A DNA stretch of 64,000 nt from Saccharomyces uvarum (Eukaryota; Ascomycota; Saccharomycetes; Saccharomycetales; Saccharomycetaceae). The number at the start of each line of letters is the position of its first letter. The stretch's first letter is position 1. Under the pieces are notes generated by a model. That model was not told where the DNA came from. It saw only the letters and a list, made by a program, of their open reading frames with translations, and did not search any database. Location: positions 620,001 to 684,000 of the forward strand of contig OX365937.1 of the NCBI GenBank assembly GCA_947243795.1, given 5' to 3'. The position numbers and the translations under genes are program-made. Positions 46,507-56,307 of the stretch are shown here, in pieces.

Positions 46507-47535
46507 ATGAAAGTTGAAAAATTGTTAAACGGTTTGGAAACTTTAGTGAGAACTGAAGAGGATGATCGCGAGGGTTTCTCCTTTCTAGAAATTATGGACC
46601 GTGTCGACCCCTTACCAGAGAACTTCGAGAGTTATGATAACTTCAAAGAGAGCGTATATTATATGTGTACACATAATGGTATAAAAATTGGATTCGTTTT
46701 AAAATTCGTTATTGCTGAAATGAAGGCTCTTTGCAAAGAAACCTTCGAAGAAACTTTCCAATTAGACGAGCTAAATCATACGTTAAGGTTCAGAAGCGAG
46801 GATTTCGATCAAAGGAACAACTCGATTGATCAATTAGCTCACACGATGTATCTGGAATCATCAATAAGTGGCGTTAAGGGCTGGAGAGATGAAAAGTACG
46901 CTATTTGGGTGAATAGAAATCCATACGTCCTTATCGAACGTGCGATGGCAGGTGTACTTGGTATAACCACATACGGGGTGCATATTAATGGTTATGTACT
47001 GGATCCAGAATCTAAGGAGATTCGGTTCTGGATCCCAAGAAGATCCGAAACAAAGCAAACATGGCCACTAATGCTCGACAACATTATAGCCGGAGGATTA
47101 GGATATCCATATGGTATATATGAAACAGTTTTAAAAGAGAGCGTCGAGGAGGCCAACTTGGAAGAGAGTATTATTGAAGCCAATATCAAGGCTGCTGGCG
47201 TTGTTTCCTACCTCTACTTTACAGGTGACGTTTCTATAACGGCATTCGACAAGGAATCAGACTTTATCGTTGGAGAAGTGGAGTATGTCTACGATTTAAA
47301 ACTGGATAAAGACATTATTCCTAAACCAAATGACGGAGAAGTTGAAAGTTTCAATCTATTTAACTTACGAGAAACCATTGATGCTTTGAAAAAAAAAGAG
47401 TTCAAGCCTAATTGCGCTTTAGTAACTGTAGAGTTCTTGATTAGACATGGTTATATTACACCGGAAAATGAACCCAATTATCTTGAATTAGTGGCTAGAA
47501 TGCACAGGAGATTGCCATTCCCTACATTAAACTAA
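46507..47535 (+). CDS. YJR142W: YJR142W, Nudix hydrolase acting on damaged thiamine diphosphate
   Basis: Encodes 342 residues, as in S. cerevisiae. The N-terminal about 110 residues are the DUF4743-type domain that precedes Nudix domains of this group, and the Nudix fold follows. The Nudix box is atypical, read as ETVLKESVEEANLEES at about residues 203-218. It keeps the KE..EEA core that binds magnesium, but it has Asn where the consensus has Gly (REUXEEXGU). In published work this group, including YJR142W, removes oxo- and oxythiamine diphosphate, damaged forms of the cofactor. The nearest upstream ATG (46501 region) is out of frame. Confidence 0.9.
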   Translation: MKVEKLLNGLETLVRTEEDDREGFSFLEIMDRVDPLPENFESYDNFKESVYYMCTHNGIKIGFVLKFVIAEMKALCKETFEETFQLDELNHTLRFRSEDFDQRNNSIDQLAHTMYLESSISGVKGWRDEKYAIWVNRNPYVLIERAMAGVLGITTYGVHINGYVLDPESKEIRFWIPRRSETKQTWPLMLDNIIAGGLGYPYGIYETVLKESVEEANLEESIIEANIKAAGVVSYLYFTGDVSITAFDKESDFIVGEVEYVYDLKLDKDIIPKPNDGEVESFNLFNLRETIDALKKKEFKPNCALVTVEFLIRHGYITPENEPNYLELVARMHRRLPFPTLN

Positions 47536-47702
47536 CAAATCAAAAGAATTCTATAGGTCGCCTTCAACAAAGTATAAAGAATTTAATCATATATACACAA
47601 ATACATACATATATATATTATCAAAATATAAAGGCGTTTCTATCTATCACTAAACGAGCAAAAAAAGCAAAGTATTTATTTGTGTTTGGTTTATTGATAA
47701 AC

Positions 47703-49991
47703 TCACTTCGAATAGTTCAATTCGATGTCGAACCATTCCCTAGAGACGACTTCTGATGGCGATAAGCTAACATCACCATACACCAATGGTGCAAAGAAGA
47801 CAAAGCACCAAATGACAGCAGCAGAGGCACACACCAAAAACACTGCATATGGTTTGACGTAAATCTTGGGGTTCTTTTCATAAGGTGTACCTGGAACATC
47901 TTCATCCTTTTCCAGATTCAAAGATTTGCAATTACTGAAGATAACCTCCCATAATGCCCCCGAAAATAAACAAGCAATTAAATGAGCTGGTAAGTAATGA
48001 TGCAAAAACTTTTGACGAGCCATCAAAAAGAAAGGGAAATAGTGACAACACCAGGAGATGAAGAAAAACATCAATGGCCCATATAACTTCTCTCTTGTTA
48101 TCTTGTTTAAAGCATAGTAACCACGATGTCTTGTAAGCAAATCGGCCATGATAATGCCGACGAAAACGGCCAATGAAATAACTTGGAACCACCACCCAAT
48201 AATGTTACCGATGAAATATATTTGTTTCTTCTCATCACCATTAGTCCAGAACGAAACACCGCTTAAACTACCGGGCCAACTGTATGGTTCAGAGGCAAAT
48301 GGATGCTCCGACGACAGTTTATTGTTGTGCTCGAACATGGATTTTTGAGTTTCGATCCATTTCTTCAAAAACGGTAATGGCTTTACAACCTTTGGAACAT
48401 ATACCTTTCTGTCTTCATCCAAGTTAATGATTTCATCGACAGCCCAGTTATTTGAAGGGTCAGTGACTTTCTTGTTACCGTTAACCTCCTGTTGTTGGAA
48501 CCCCCAATCAGGCAATAGTTCGTCATTGTGTGTCCACAAGGCCACAGAGGTGTCAACATGGAAAAGTCTGAAATAAACAGTTTTACTTTTCAAGATATGG
48601 CCCTCATCTGATTTCTTTAACGGTTGGAAAGTAAACAGAGTTTCCGGATATGACTCTCCGTCACCTTCTTCTAATGATACAGCGGTCACTTCTTCATTGG
48701 TAGGGTAGAAAGGTGAAGCGACATCGTGGGCTAACAAGTAGGTGTCGGTGGCTACATGTCTTAATCTGACATGCTGGTTCAAGAGAACCGCTTGGCCTTT
48801 CCCGATATCACTGTCACGTGGTGGTAACACCTCCCACTGGTTATTAAAGTCAGGGTGTGCATAACCAGTCACTTGCTGGCCAGCAGATGAGATACGACCA
48901 TCTTCATAACGTTGTGGATAATGTGCCAAGTGTGAGTGTAAGAACACGTCTGTATCCTGGTGTTTAAGAGTAATGATGTCGAAGTAGTTAACTACCTTTG
49001 CGTCAATACTTAATGGAGAGTCATACAATGTTTCTTGGAATTCCGCAGACATAAACGCATCGCCCGGGCCTGAAGTATTCAATACGGTGAAATGAACCCA
49101 GAACCAAAACAAATAAATCAAAAATGGGATCAACACAAGGCCGTTTAGCCTTTTGCTGAAATGTTTCATAAACAATCTTAAAGACAAACCCGCCTTGATA
49201 TCCAATAATTGCCACAGGTTTACTACGACGGCAAAACCAATAGCAGCGTAAGTCATAACACCAACATATTTTGTGGAAATGACGAACGACAAAGACAAAC
49301 CAGTAGCATGCAACCAAATATACCAACTCCAGGTGAATGGTTGGCGCAGTTGGCACTTGTAGAAACGGACATAGCAGTACATAGTAGCAGCAATGGAAAT
49401 GATCAAAATAGCATCCAGAAGAATCAATCTTGTTTCTGTAACGTGGGCGGTATCGATTGCAACCAAAAGGGATGCAAACGCGCATGTCATAGCCTTAAAG
49501 TTCAATTCTTTCAAAGTGTTAAACATGATTGGTACGGTCAAAGTACCCAAAATGGCATTAAAAGAACGGTATGCTACATATGGGGCTGGATGAGTTTCGT
49601 AACTGTATCCAATCTCATCAAATTTGAAAGAACCGTTATAACCACATAACCAACCAATGAAACCAATCATCATCTTAGCAAATGGGGGATGAACATCAAA
49701 GAAATAAGACCTTTCCAAATAATAAGATGCAAACTTCCCGAAATGTACTTCATCAAAAACAACTTCTTTAGGATACCAAATCTTATAAAATCTAGCAGCA
49801 AAGGCAATCAAAGTAACCACAGTAACCAAGACACTGTAACGAGATTGTGACTCGGGCAATGGTTGTAACAGCCAGTGTTCTGAAATTTGTTCACATTTTG
49901 ATGCACCCTTTGTGTATTTCAACAGGGGATCATCTACGTCCCCAGTGGGAGGCGAGGACTTTCCGTGGATACGTTTCTTGGGCACAGACAT
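47703..49991 (-). CDS. PMT4: PMT4, protein O-mannosyltransferase
   Basis: Encodes 762 residues, as in S. cerevisiae. It transfers mannose from dolichyl-phosphate mannose to Ser/Thr of membrane-anchored proteins in the ER and acts as a homodimer. It is polytopic (GT39): a cytosolic N-terminus, the catalytic first lumenal loop with the Asp-Glu pair (VVFDEVHFGKF) and HPPFAKM, a central lumenal region with three MIR motifs (about 315-520, for example LLNQHVRLRHVATDTYLLAH), then more membrane segments ending at Y-S-K. The ATG at 49991 (MSVPKKR) gives the known start; eight upstream codons are open. It is divergent from MGM101 across 246 bp. Confidence 0.96.
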   Translation of the reverse strand: MSVPKKRIHGKSSPPTGDVDDPLLKYTKGASKCEQISEHWLLQPLPESQSRYSVLVTVVTLIAFAARFYKIWYPKEVVFDEVHFGKFASYYLERSYFFDVHPPFAKMMIGFIGWLCGYNGSFKFDEIGYSYETHPAPYVAYRSFNAILGTLTVPIMFNTLKELNFKAMTCAFASLLVAIDTAHVTETRLILLDAILIISIAATMYCYVRFYKCQLRQPFTWSWYIWLHATGLSLSFVISTKYVGVMTYAAIGFAVVVNLWQLLDIKAGLSLRLFMKHFSKRLNGLVLIPFLIYLFWFWVHFTVLNTSGPGDAFMSAEFQETLYDSPLSIDAKVVNYFDIITLKHQDTDVFLHSHLAHYPQRYEDGRISSAGQQVTGYAHPDFNNQWEVLPPRDSDIGKGQAVLLNQHVRLRHVATDTYLLAHDVASPFYPTNEEVTAVSLEEGDGESYPETLFTFQPLKKSDEGHILKSKTVYFRLFHVDTSVALWTHNDELLPDWGFQQQEVNGNKKVTDPSNNWAVDEIINLDEDRKVYVPKVVKPLPFLKKWIETQKSMFEHNNKLSSEHPFASEPYSWPGSLSGVSFWTNGDEKKQIYFIGNIIGWWFQVISLAVFVGIIMADLLTRHRGYYALNKITREKLYGPLMFFFISWCCHYFPFFLMARQKFLHHYLPAHLIACLFSGALWEVIFSNCKSLNLEKDEDVPGTPYEKNPKIYVKPYAVFLVCASAAVIWCFVFFAPLVYGDVSLSPSEVVSREWFDIELNYSK

Positions 49992-50237
49992 CTGTACTGC
50001 TGTGGATTTTGGCAAGAGTTCACTGGGATGTTGTACTGTTCTTTTTACTATACTAAATATCGAAAAGTTTCAAAATGATTATGTTCGAAAAAGCGCGTTT
50101 CAATATACGTATTTGATTTTTTTTTTAGACAAAATAAAGGAATATTATCACGAAAATCATGAAGAGATGAACAGAAGCAGAGAAACCAAAAATTGTGAAG
50201 GTAAAAAGGAGTAGCGAAGTGGGTCAGAGATCAGTCC

Positions 50238-51053
50238 ATGATGAGAAATATTCTGAGAATCAGAGGATACGTGTCGCACGTTGCTCAGGTTTGCCAAGTG
50301 AGAACCGCTGCGAGTAGCGCAGCGACTACAGCAGCAGGGTCAGCTGGAGTAGTAAAGAAAAGTTACAATAGTACAGAAACCAAACCTGCGTTTGCAACAA
50401 AACCGGAGGCTAGCAATGGGAACAGCATGAAGGAATATTCGGGTAGTCTCAACTCCAAACTCGAGGGCACACCTTTGGAAGCCCGCAGCACGCCCAATAA
50501 CACCGTGAACAGTAGTCATAAGCCGGTCAGGGAAGAAATTGACTGGTACACTTCATGGTATGGGCTAGGTATGAAGCCATTCGAACCGCAAGTGCAGAAG
50601 GAATTGGTTCAACCTTTGGAACCTAAGGACATCGAAGTCAAACCAGACGGGTTGATTTACCTGCCTGAGATTAAATACCGTAGGATTCTGAACAGGGCAT
50701 TCGGAGCAGGCGGCTGGGGGTTGGTTCCCAGATCGGAAACTATAGTGACGTCCAAGTTGGTGACCAGAGAGTACGGTCTTATTTGCCACGGCCAATTAAT
50801 CAGTGTGGCCAGAGGTGAGCAGGACTATTTTAACGAATCCGGTATACCAACCGCCACAGAAGGTTGTAAGAGTAACGCCTTGATGAGATGTTGCAAGGAT
50901 CTCGGTGTCGGGTCTGAATTGTGGGATCCTGTTTTCATAAAAAAGTTCAAAGTCGAACATTGCACTGAGAAGTTTGTCGAGCATGTTACCACCAAGAGGA
51001 AGAAGAAGATTTGGCTAAGAAAGGACAGACAGGTTGAATACCCTTATAAATAG
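50238..51053 (+). CDS. MGM101: MGM101, mitochondrial DNA recombination/nucleoid protein
   Basis: Encodes 271 residues (S. cerevisiae 269). Mgm101 is a Rad52-like single-strand annealing protein needed to keep and repair mitochondrial DNA. The N-terminus is a basic presequence rich in Arg, Ser and Ala, a likely cleavable mitochondrial signal, followed by a low-complexity linker to about 100. The conserved core from about 105 ([14 protein letters not shown]) includes the annealing-fold strands. The C-terminus is lysine-rich ([21 protein letters not shown]). Two ATGs stand side by side (50238 and 50241); the second aligns with the S. cerevisiae start, and the first adds one Met. Confidence 0.95.
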   Translation: MMRNILRIRGYVSHVAQVCQVRTAASSAATTAAGSAGVVKKSYNSTETKPAFATKPEASNGNSMKEYSGSLNSKLEGTPLEARSTPNNTVNSSHKPVREEIDWYTSWYGLGMKPFEPQVQKELVQPLEPKDIEVKPDGLIYLPEIKYRRILNRAFGAGGWGLVPRSETIVTSKLVTREYGLICHGQLISVARGEQDYFNESGIPTATEGCKSNALMRCCKDLGVGSELWDPVFIKKFKVEHCTEKFVEHVTTKRKKKIWLRKDRQVEYPYK

Positions 51054-51283
51054 TCAGCGTGCACACCACATAAACTAATGTAAGTAAGTATATATATTCT
51101 AATGTAACACCGCATAAGTATGACAGAAAGCATATGTATCAATTTTTGGATGATATCACAGGACACGCGATGCACTACCACTCTGGTGAAAGAGAAGGAT
51201 AGATAGTGTTGTTTTAAATTCAATTTCTAATAAACATTAATGGAGATATACAAAAGAAGAAAGTAATTAAGTTGTTATGAAAT

Positions 51284-52412
51284 TTATAAACCTTGTTGAG
51301 CTCTTCTTCTGTCACGTTCTTCAGCAATAGACAACTTGATACCCTTACCCTTTGGCAAAGAGATGTATGGCTTACCTTGTTCACCAATGACGAAAACGTT
51401 GTTTAATCTGGTGACGAAAGTGTTGTCCAAGGAGTCCTTGATGTGAACCAAGTCGAAACCACCATCGTGTCTTTCCTTGTGAACAATGGTACCGATACGA
51501 CCCAAGTTACGACCACCGGTAACGTAAACTAGCTTACCAGCGTCGAACTTGATGAAATCAGTGATCTTACCAGAGGCCAAATCGATCTTGACGGTGTCAT
51601 TGACCTTGATGTTTGGGTCTGGGTATCTTAGAGTTCTACCATCGTGGGTGACAACGTATGGAACACCCTTCTTACCTAATTGGACCTTCTTGACCTTACC
51701 CAATTTGTAAGAGGCTTCTTCTTCGGTGATACGGTGGACGGCAAATCTACCCTTGACGTCGTAGACCAATCTGAAGTTTTCGTTGGTGGCATCTAGAGTG
51801 ATGACATCCATGAAACCAGCTGGGTAGGTGGTGTCGGTTCTGACCTTACCGTCGACTTTGACGTGACGTTGCATCAAGATGGCCTTGACTTCACGACCGT
51901 TCAAAGCATACTTTAATCTGTTTCTTAAGAAGACAATCAATGGCAAAGATTCACGCAATTTGTGTGGACCAGCAGATGGTCTTGGGGCGTAACAACCGGA
52001 CAACTTGTCCAATAACCAATGGTGTGGAGCTGCTAATCTCTTTAGATGCTTCTTTCTGCGTGGAAAAAATGAAAAAAAAGGACAAAACGTACGTACATAT
52101 TATGCAGGGACATGATAATACAGATACATACATTTTGCGTTTTCATCGTGCTTGTTAGTAAATCATTGCTCATACAATAATTAGTACAACCCAGGGATGT
52201 TCCGATAGGAAAAAAGACAGTACCGCTGCAGTGAGTAGGCAGGGAGGGAAGCCTGTGTTATGATTCCGTGTAGTGATTTAATTTATTTTATTTCATTCTA
52301 TTTCCCTTTCCTTGGTCCATGCTTCGTGTGCTCCTCCTAGTCCAGTTTCATTTACATCCTGGCGTAATCGTAGTAAAATAGTTCATAGTCAAACATACGG
52401 TCCTCTAGCCAT
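51284..52412 (-). CDS. RPS4A: RPS4A, ribosomal protein eS4, two exons
   Basis: A spliced gene: exon 1 is 52399-52412 (14 nt, MARG plus two bases of Pro) and exon 2 is 51284-52055. They join to 786 nt, 261 residues, exactly the length of Rps4. The protein begins [20 protein letters not shown] and is nearly identical to S. cerevisiae Rps4, with an S4-type RNA-binding region and a KOW motif ([18 protein letters not shown]). eS4 sits on the back of the 40S body. The 5' splice site is GTATGT, the branch site TACTAAC and the 3' site CAG. Codon bias is very strong. The position between MGM101 and HMS2 marks it as RPS4A; RPS4B would encode the same protein elsewhere. Confidence 0.96.
52056..52398 (-). 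other. RPS4A intron (343 nt)
   Basis: The 5' splice site GTATGT is at 52393-52398, the branch site TACTAAC at 52154-52160 and the 3' splice site CAG at 52056-52058, all read on the minus strand. Between the branch site and the 3' splice site (about 95 nt) there is no other AG, so the first AG after the branch is used, as expected. A 14-nt first exon is typical of yeast ribosomal protein genes. Confidence 0.95.
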
Positions 52413-52673
52413 CTTTGCGTATAGATTCTTTGGTTTGTTTGGGGAAGAAAAGTCACTGTTCAAGAAAGTTTTTTAACGATAGATTGAATTATAGTATAAT
52501 TTTTAATATACTACTGTAGCACGAATCTTGGCGACATCCTTTGAAATTTCAATACCGCTTACACGGGGGTGGGTGAGAGACGCTGGGCAGCTCAGCCCAG
52601 CCCAGCCTGCTCTCCCACGGTCTCCGTCCTACTGCCGCTCTCTCTGTTTCTTCCAGCGGGAGCCGGTCCCCTT

Positions 52674-52783
52674 CCCCCCCCCATGGTACCGCAACCAAAA
52701 AAAAAAAACAACCAACGAACGCAAACGCGAACGCAAACGCGAGAGATGAAAATAAAAAAAGAATAAAATAAAATAAAATAAAA
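52674..52783. repeat. Cluster of simple repeats in the RPS4A promoter
   Basis: In 110 bp: a C9 run (52674-52682), an A12 run (52697-52708), two copies of the 12-mer CGAACGCAAACG (52716-52739, with a partial third) and an (AAAAT)n pentanucleotide tract (52762-52783). They lie about 260-370 bp upstream of the RPS4A ATG, between it and the Rap1 motifs. Confidence 0.8.
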
Positions 52784-52792
52784 GGTACACAG

Positions 52793-52833
52793 AATGTACG
52801 GATGCATCAAACACTCCGCGGATGCATGGGTGG
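52793..52833 (-). promoter_or_regulatory. Tandem Rap1-type sites of the RPS4A promoter
   Basis: GATGCATGGGTGG (52821-52833) is close to the reverse complement of the Rap1 consensus (GATGTATGGGTGT). AATGTACGGATGC (52793-52805) is a weaker second copy 28 bp away in the same orientation. They lie about 380-420 bp upstream of the RPS4A start, the usual Rap1 position for ribosomal protein genes. Confidence 0.6.
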
Positions 52834-53547
52834 ACAACACAACCCCCGGTCCCCGGACTCGCAAAACAACATTGTTTATTTTCTGCTGACCGGAACAAAA
52901 GATAACGAAAAAAAGACCCGCAACCAGGACTTTTTACAAAACGGACAAACAAGCAGCACAACATTGAAATACGGATTACTCACTACCGCCAAGGCAGACC
53001 CGACCACGAGGTGTAAGTCACGTCACCATGACTAATGGATGTGTCGACAGCAGGCCCGCAGGCCCGCAGGACGACGGCCGCCTGCTGACAAAGAATAACA
53101 CGTGAAAGGCGTAAACGACCGCACTGCAGTGACTGCCGGGTGACCACCGGGAAAGGCAGCCCGGAACAGTGCAGAACGCGGCCTGCAGCGAGTCTCTTGC
53201 TCGAGGATTGGGACCTGGGACCTGTCCCCGATGCAGCACAGAAGAACAGCAGCCCAAAAGCTTCGGTTCCAGAGAAGAGGGTGGGAAAAAGCGTAAAAAA
53301 AACCGGAAAACATGATGGTGCGGGCGTTTGTAAGCGACGGCCCGTGCGGAGCCGCCCATGGTTTGGTATTTGTTCACTCCTACAGCCCAAACTTTGTCGC
53401 TGAAAAAGGCGTCACACAACACAATGTCAAAGCTGGATCTGCAAATCCTGGGACATATATCTCCAGAACGGGTTCTGTTCTCCTCTTCGCGTGGAAAGTA
53501 TATAGGACAGGCAGTTCAGCGCTGACGGTCCGCGAACATGCGCGGTT

Positions 53548-53555
53548 TATATATA
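53548..53555 (+). promoter_or_regulatory. TATA box of HMS2
   Basis: TATATATA lies 70 bp upstream of the ATG at 53625. Transcripts from it should start too late to include the upstream in-frame ATGs at 53538 and 53568 (the first is even upstream of the box), which supports 53625 as the start. A (GT)n tract (53579-53595) lies between box and start. Confidence 0.5.
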
Positions 53556-53624
53556 TTGGCAGGTAATATGGAGGCCAGTGTGTGTGTGTGTGTGTCTGTC
53601 GCGGGCGTGCCCACGCATAGAGCC

Positions 53625-54698
53625 ATGGACGCAACCTCGACGATGGAGCTGTCTGATGTCTTCGTGAGCGAGCTGTTCCAGCTGCTGCAGAGCAACGCGT
53701 ACTCGGATATAATCCAGTGGTCGCCTGACGGCAGCAGGTTTGTCATCTGGAACGCAAACCAGTTCACAAAGGTTATCCTCAAGAGGTTTTTTCCCAGTTT
53801 GCCGAGCTTCGCGTCGTTCGTGCGGCAGTTGAGCAAGTATGAGTTTCAGAAGACCGAGCGGTTGCATTGCAAAGAGTTTTTCAACGCCCACTTCCATAGA
53901 GATAACCTTGCAGGTCTGCCCTTGGTCAAGACACGCAAGTCCCCCCCACGCAAGAAACCGTCCAAGGCGTGTGCTTACCGCTGGGAACCTTACAAAGTGA
54001 ACTCCATCCTCAGCAAAGCCGTCGGTAAGCCGTCGTTCGAAAAACTGGCGAAAAACGTCGATACACTGCAGGGCAATCTCGATGAGCTCACCTCGACGAA
54101 CGCAGAGAGCATGCGGATTATAAAAGAGATCAATGCGAGCTTGCAGACACTCTCACACCACCAGTTCCATGCCTACCAGATGGCCAATTTTCTGCAAGCG
54201 AACTTCGAAGCCATCAGGAATGCCGCTTCGCAGGCCTCGTGCGGACCACCGTCGCAGCCGCCGCAGCCGCCGCAGCCGCAGCAATGGCAAGACCCAAAGC
54301 GCCACCGCTTACTGCTGCTGATAGCGGACCATTGCGACATATCGAAAACGCCCCTAGTGCGCTTGCTCAAGTCCATGAACTGCTCCATTGACATAGCCAC
54401 CCAGTGGCACCCGCTGCTGAACCTCGACGCATACGACCTGCTTTTCGTCGCCGTGTCCCCGTACATGCCGGAAGACCAGATCATCTACTTCAAGAAACTG
54501 CGGAACCTGCTGCCCAGCTTCCCCATAGTCGGCGTCATGAACAACCTCGTCTCCGGCCTCGACACAAGCAATACCCCCTCAAACTACTCCCGCCACTACT
54601 GTAACAATTTTCTGCGATTGGGCTTCAACGACATCCTGGTGAGCCCCTTCACTCCAACCCAGCTCACAACCCTCCTCTCCAAACATCTTCCCACCTGA
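53625..54698 (+). CDS. HMS2: HMS2, HSF-family transcription factor with degenerate receiver domain
   Basis: Encodes 357 residues from 53625 (S. cerevisiae 358). Hms2 belongs to the heat-shock-factor family, was found as a high-copy enhancer of pseudohyphal growth, and is related to Skn7. The HSF DNA-binding domain covers about residues 8-102 ([38 protein letters not shown]). A coiled coil follows at about 143-185, then a Pro/Gln repeat ([12 protein letters not shown]). The C-terminal about 130 residues ([11 protein letters not shown] to LSKHLPT) align by eye with the Skn7 receiver domain, but the phospho-acceptor Asp is replaced ([11 protein letters not shown]) and the conserved Lys reads Ser (VSPF). 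The gene is clearly GC-rich compared with its neighbours. Upstream in-frame ATGs at 53538 and 53568 are less likely starts. Confidence 0.88.
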   Translation: MDATSTMELSDVFVSELFQLLQSNAYSDIIQWSPDGSRFVIWNANQFTKVILKRFFPSLPSFASFVRQLSKYEFQKTERLHCKEFFNAHFHRDNLAGLPLVKTRKSPPRKKPSKACAYRWEPYKVNSILSKAVGKPSFEKLAKNVDTLQGNLDELTSTNAESMRIIKEINASLQTLSHHQFHAYQMANFLQANFEAIRNAASQASCGPPSQPPQPPQPQQWQDPKRHRLLLLIADHCDISKTPLVRLLKSMNCSIDIATQWHPLLNLDAYDLLFVAVSPYMPEDQIIYFKKLRNLLPSFPIVGVMNNLVSGLDTSNTPSNYSRHYCNNFLRLGFNDILVSPFTPTQLTTLLSKHLPT

Positions 54699-55176
54699 AC
54701 CCGACCGTCCCGCAGAGCCGCGTACCATCGTCTGGTATACCATTGTATACGTATATAACACTTTTCTTCCCCCCCCCCCCCCCCTTTCACCACCCAAGGT
54801 CCAACGTCGCATTGGCCTCTGCTCCATCTTGCAAACGGCGTTCTACCTCCGCTTTCGGGTGCCACTTAATCTTTTTTTCCCCTCTGCCTGGTCCTTCTTT
54901 TCCTCTTTGATACTCACTCTTGTTATCTAATCTGTAGATTGACTCTTTTTCCTTTCGCGTCGTTCTTCTAAGTCCGTTTAGGGTCAACAAAAACGAAAGT
55001 AATAGGCAGAATAAAGAGCCGTGTACAAGCTACAAGATAGCTATATTGAGGCAGGAGTGGCAGATATAAACCTACAACAATACTCAATTAATTTTCTATA
55101 ACTTCTTCTCTTTGAGCATCCGTAAAACCTTCGTATTCAGAAACGAAAAAGAACATCTCTACACACTTGAAATACA
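54699..55176. other. HMS2-BAT2 intergenic region (BAT2 promoter)
   Basis: A 478-bp gap with a C16 run at 54769-54784 and a TC-rich stretch after it on this strand. A Gcn4-like half site TGACTC lies at 54940-54945, about 230 bp upstream of the BAT2 ATG. BAT2 responds to nitrogen and amino-acid supply in S. cerevisiae; I find no perfect Leu3 site. Confidence 0.45.
54769..54784 (+). repeat. C16 homopolymer
   Basis: Sixteen consecutive C residues between HMS2 and BAT2. Long poly(dC) runs are rare in yeast and prone to length change. It may also be a place where the assembly length is uncertain. Confidence 0.85.
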
Positions 55177-56307
55177 ATGACCTTAGCACCCTTAGATGCC
55201 TCCAAAGTCAAGATTACCACCACCGAACATCCATCGGAGCCAAAACCAAACGATCAGCTGGTCTTCGGTAGAAGCTTCACCGACCACATGCTAACTGTGG
55301 AGTGGACCGCGGAAAAGGGGTGGGACGTCCCGGAGATCAAGCCCTACCAGAATCTGTCGCTGGACCCATCCGCGTTCGTGTTCCATTATGCCTTCGAGCT
55401 GTTCGAAGGTATGAAGGCTTACAGAACCGTTGATAATAAAATCACAATGTTCCGCCCAGACATGAACATGAAGCGTATGAACAAGTCTGCCGCACGCATT
55501 TGTCTGCCAGCTTTCGACTCGGAGCAGTTGATTACCTTGATTGCAAAGCTGATCCAACAAGATAAATATTTGGTTCCGGAAGGCAACGGCTACTCCTTAT
55601 ACATCAGACCGACTATGATTGGCACTACCGTCGGCCTGGGTGTCTCCGCGCCAGACAAAGCATTGCTATATGTCATTTGTTCCCCTGTGGGCCCTTACTA
55701 CAAGACCGGCTTCAAAGCGGTTAAATTGGAAGCCACTGATTACGCCACAAGAGCTTGGCCAGGTGGCTGCGGTGACAAGAAATTGGGCGCCAACTATTCT
55801 CCTTGCGTCCTACCACAATTGCAGGCTGCTTCAAGAGGTTACCATCAGAACTTGTGGCTGTTTGGCCCAGAAAATAATATCACTGAAGTAGGCACCATGA
55901 ACGCATTCTTCGTATTCAAAGACACCGAAACGGGCAAGAAGGAACTGGTCACTGCCCCATTGGACGGCACCATTCTGGAAGGTGTCACTAGAGATTCCAT
56001 ATTAACTCTCGCCAGAGAAAGGCTTGACCCAGCTGAATGGACTATTAGTGAACGCTACTGCTCCATAAGCGAAGTCGCTGAGAAATCTAAGAAGGGTGAA
56101 CTGCTAGAGGCTTTCGGTTCTGGTACAGCCGCCATCGTTTCCCCCATCAAAGAAATCGGCTGGAAGACTGAACATATCAACGTTCCAATCACGGCCGGCG
56201 AGCAAACGGGACCATTGACCAAGCAGGTTGCCCAATGGATTAGCCAAATCCAATACGGTGAAGTCGAACATGGCAATTGGTCAAGAGTCATCACCGATTT
56301 GAACTGA
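55177..56307 (+). CDS. BAT2: BAT2, cytosolic branched-chain amino-acid aminotransferase
   Basis: Encodes 376 residues, as in S. cerevisiae. It transfers amino groups between Leu, Ile or Val and 2-oxoglutarate, the first step of branched-chain catabolism and fusel-alcohol formation. It is a fold-type IV PLP enzyme: the PLP lysine is in GGCGDKKLGANYSP at about residues 198-211, and EVGTMNAFFVF and LDGTILEGVTRDSIL are family signatures. There is no mitochondrial presequence, which separates it from Bat1; the start MTLAPLDASKVKITTTEH matches Bat2. It differs from the S. cerevisiae protein at roughly one residue in eight, as I remember it. Confidence 0.96.
   Translation: MTLAPLDASKVKITTTEHPSEPKPNDQLVFGRSFTDHMLTVEWTAEKGWDVPEIKPYQNLSLDPSAFVFHYAFELFEGMKAYRTVDNKITMFRPDMNMKRMNKSAARICLPAFDSEQLITLIAKLIQQDKYLVPEGNGYSLYIRPTMIGTTVGLGVSAPDKALLYVICSPVGPYYKTGFKAVKLEATDYATRAWPGGCGDKKLGANYSPCVLPQLQAASRGYHQNLWLFGPENNITEVGTMNAFFVFKDTETGKKELVTAPLDGTILEGVTRDSILTLARERLDPAEWTISERYCSISEVAEKSKKGELLEAFGSGTAAIVSPIKEIGWKTEHINVPITAGEQTGPLTKQVAQWISQIQYGEVEHGNWSRVITDLN

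Larger units (their letters stand above)
52413..53624. other. RPS4A-HMS2 divergent intergenic region
   Basis: A 1.2-kb gap holding the RPS4A promoter (with a Rap1-type pair), several simple repeats and the HMS2 promoter. From about 52560 it is unusually GC-rich for yeast and continues GC-rich into HMS2. Several overlapping open frames on both strands arise from this GC content; none shows codon bias or a family motif. A dubious S. cerevisiae frame (YJR146W) is annotated in the same gap; I do not support a gene here. Confidence 0.5.

Noticed and set aside
52528-53566. Several overlapping frames of 60-135 codons on both strands between RPS4A and HMS2 (YJR146W-like region)
   Set aside because: They overlap each other, run through homopolymers and simple repeats, show no codon bias, and are explained by high GC content.
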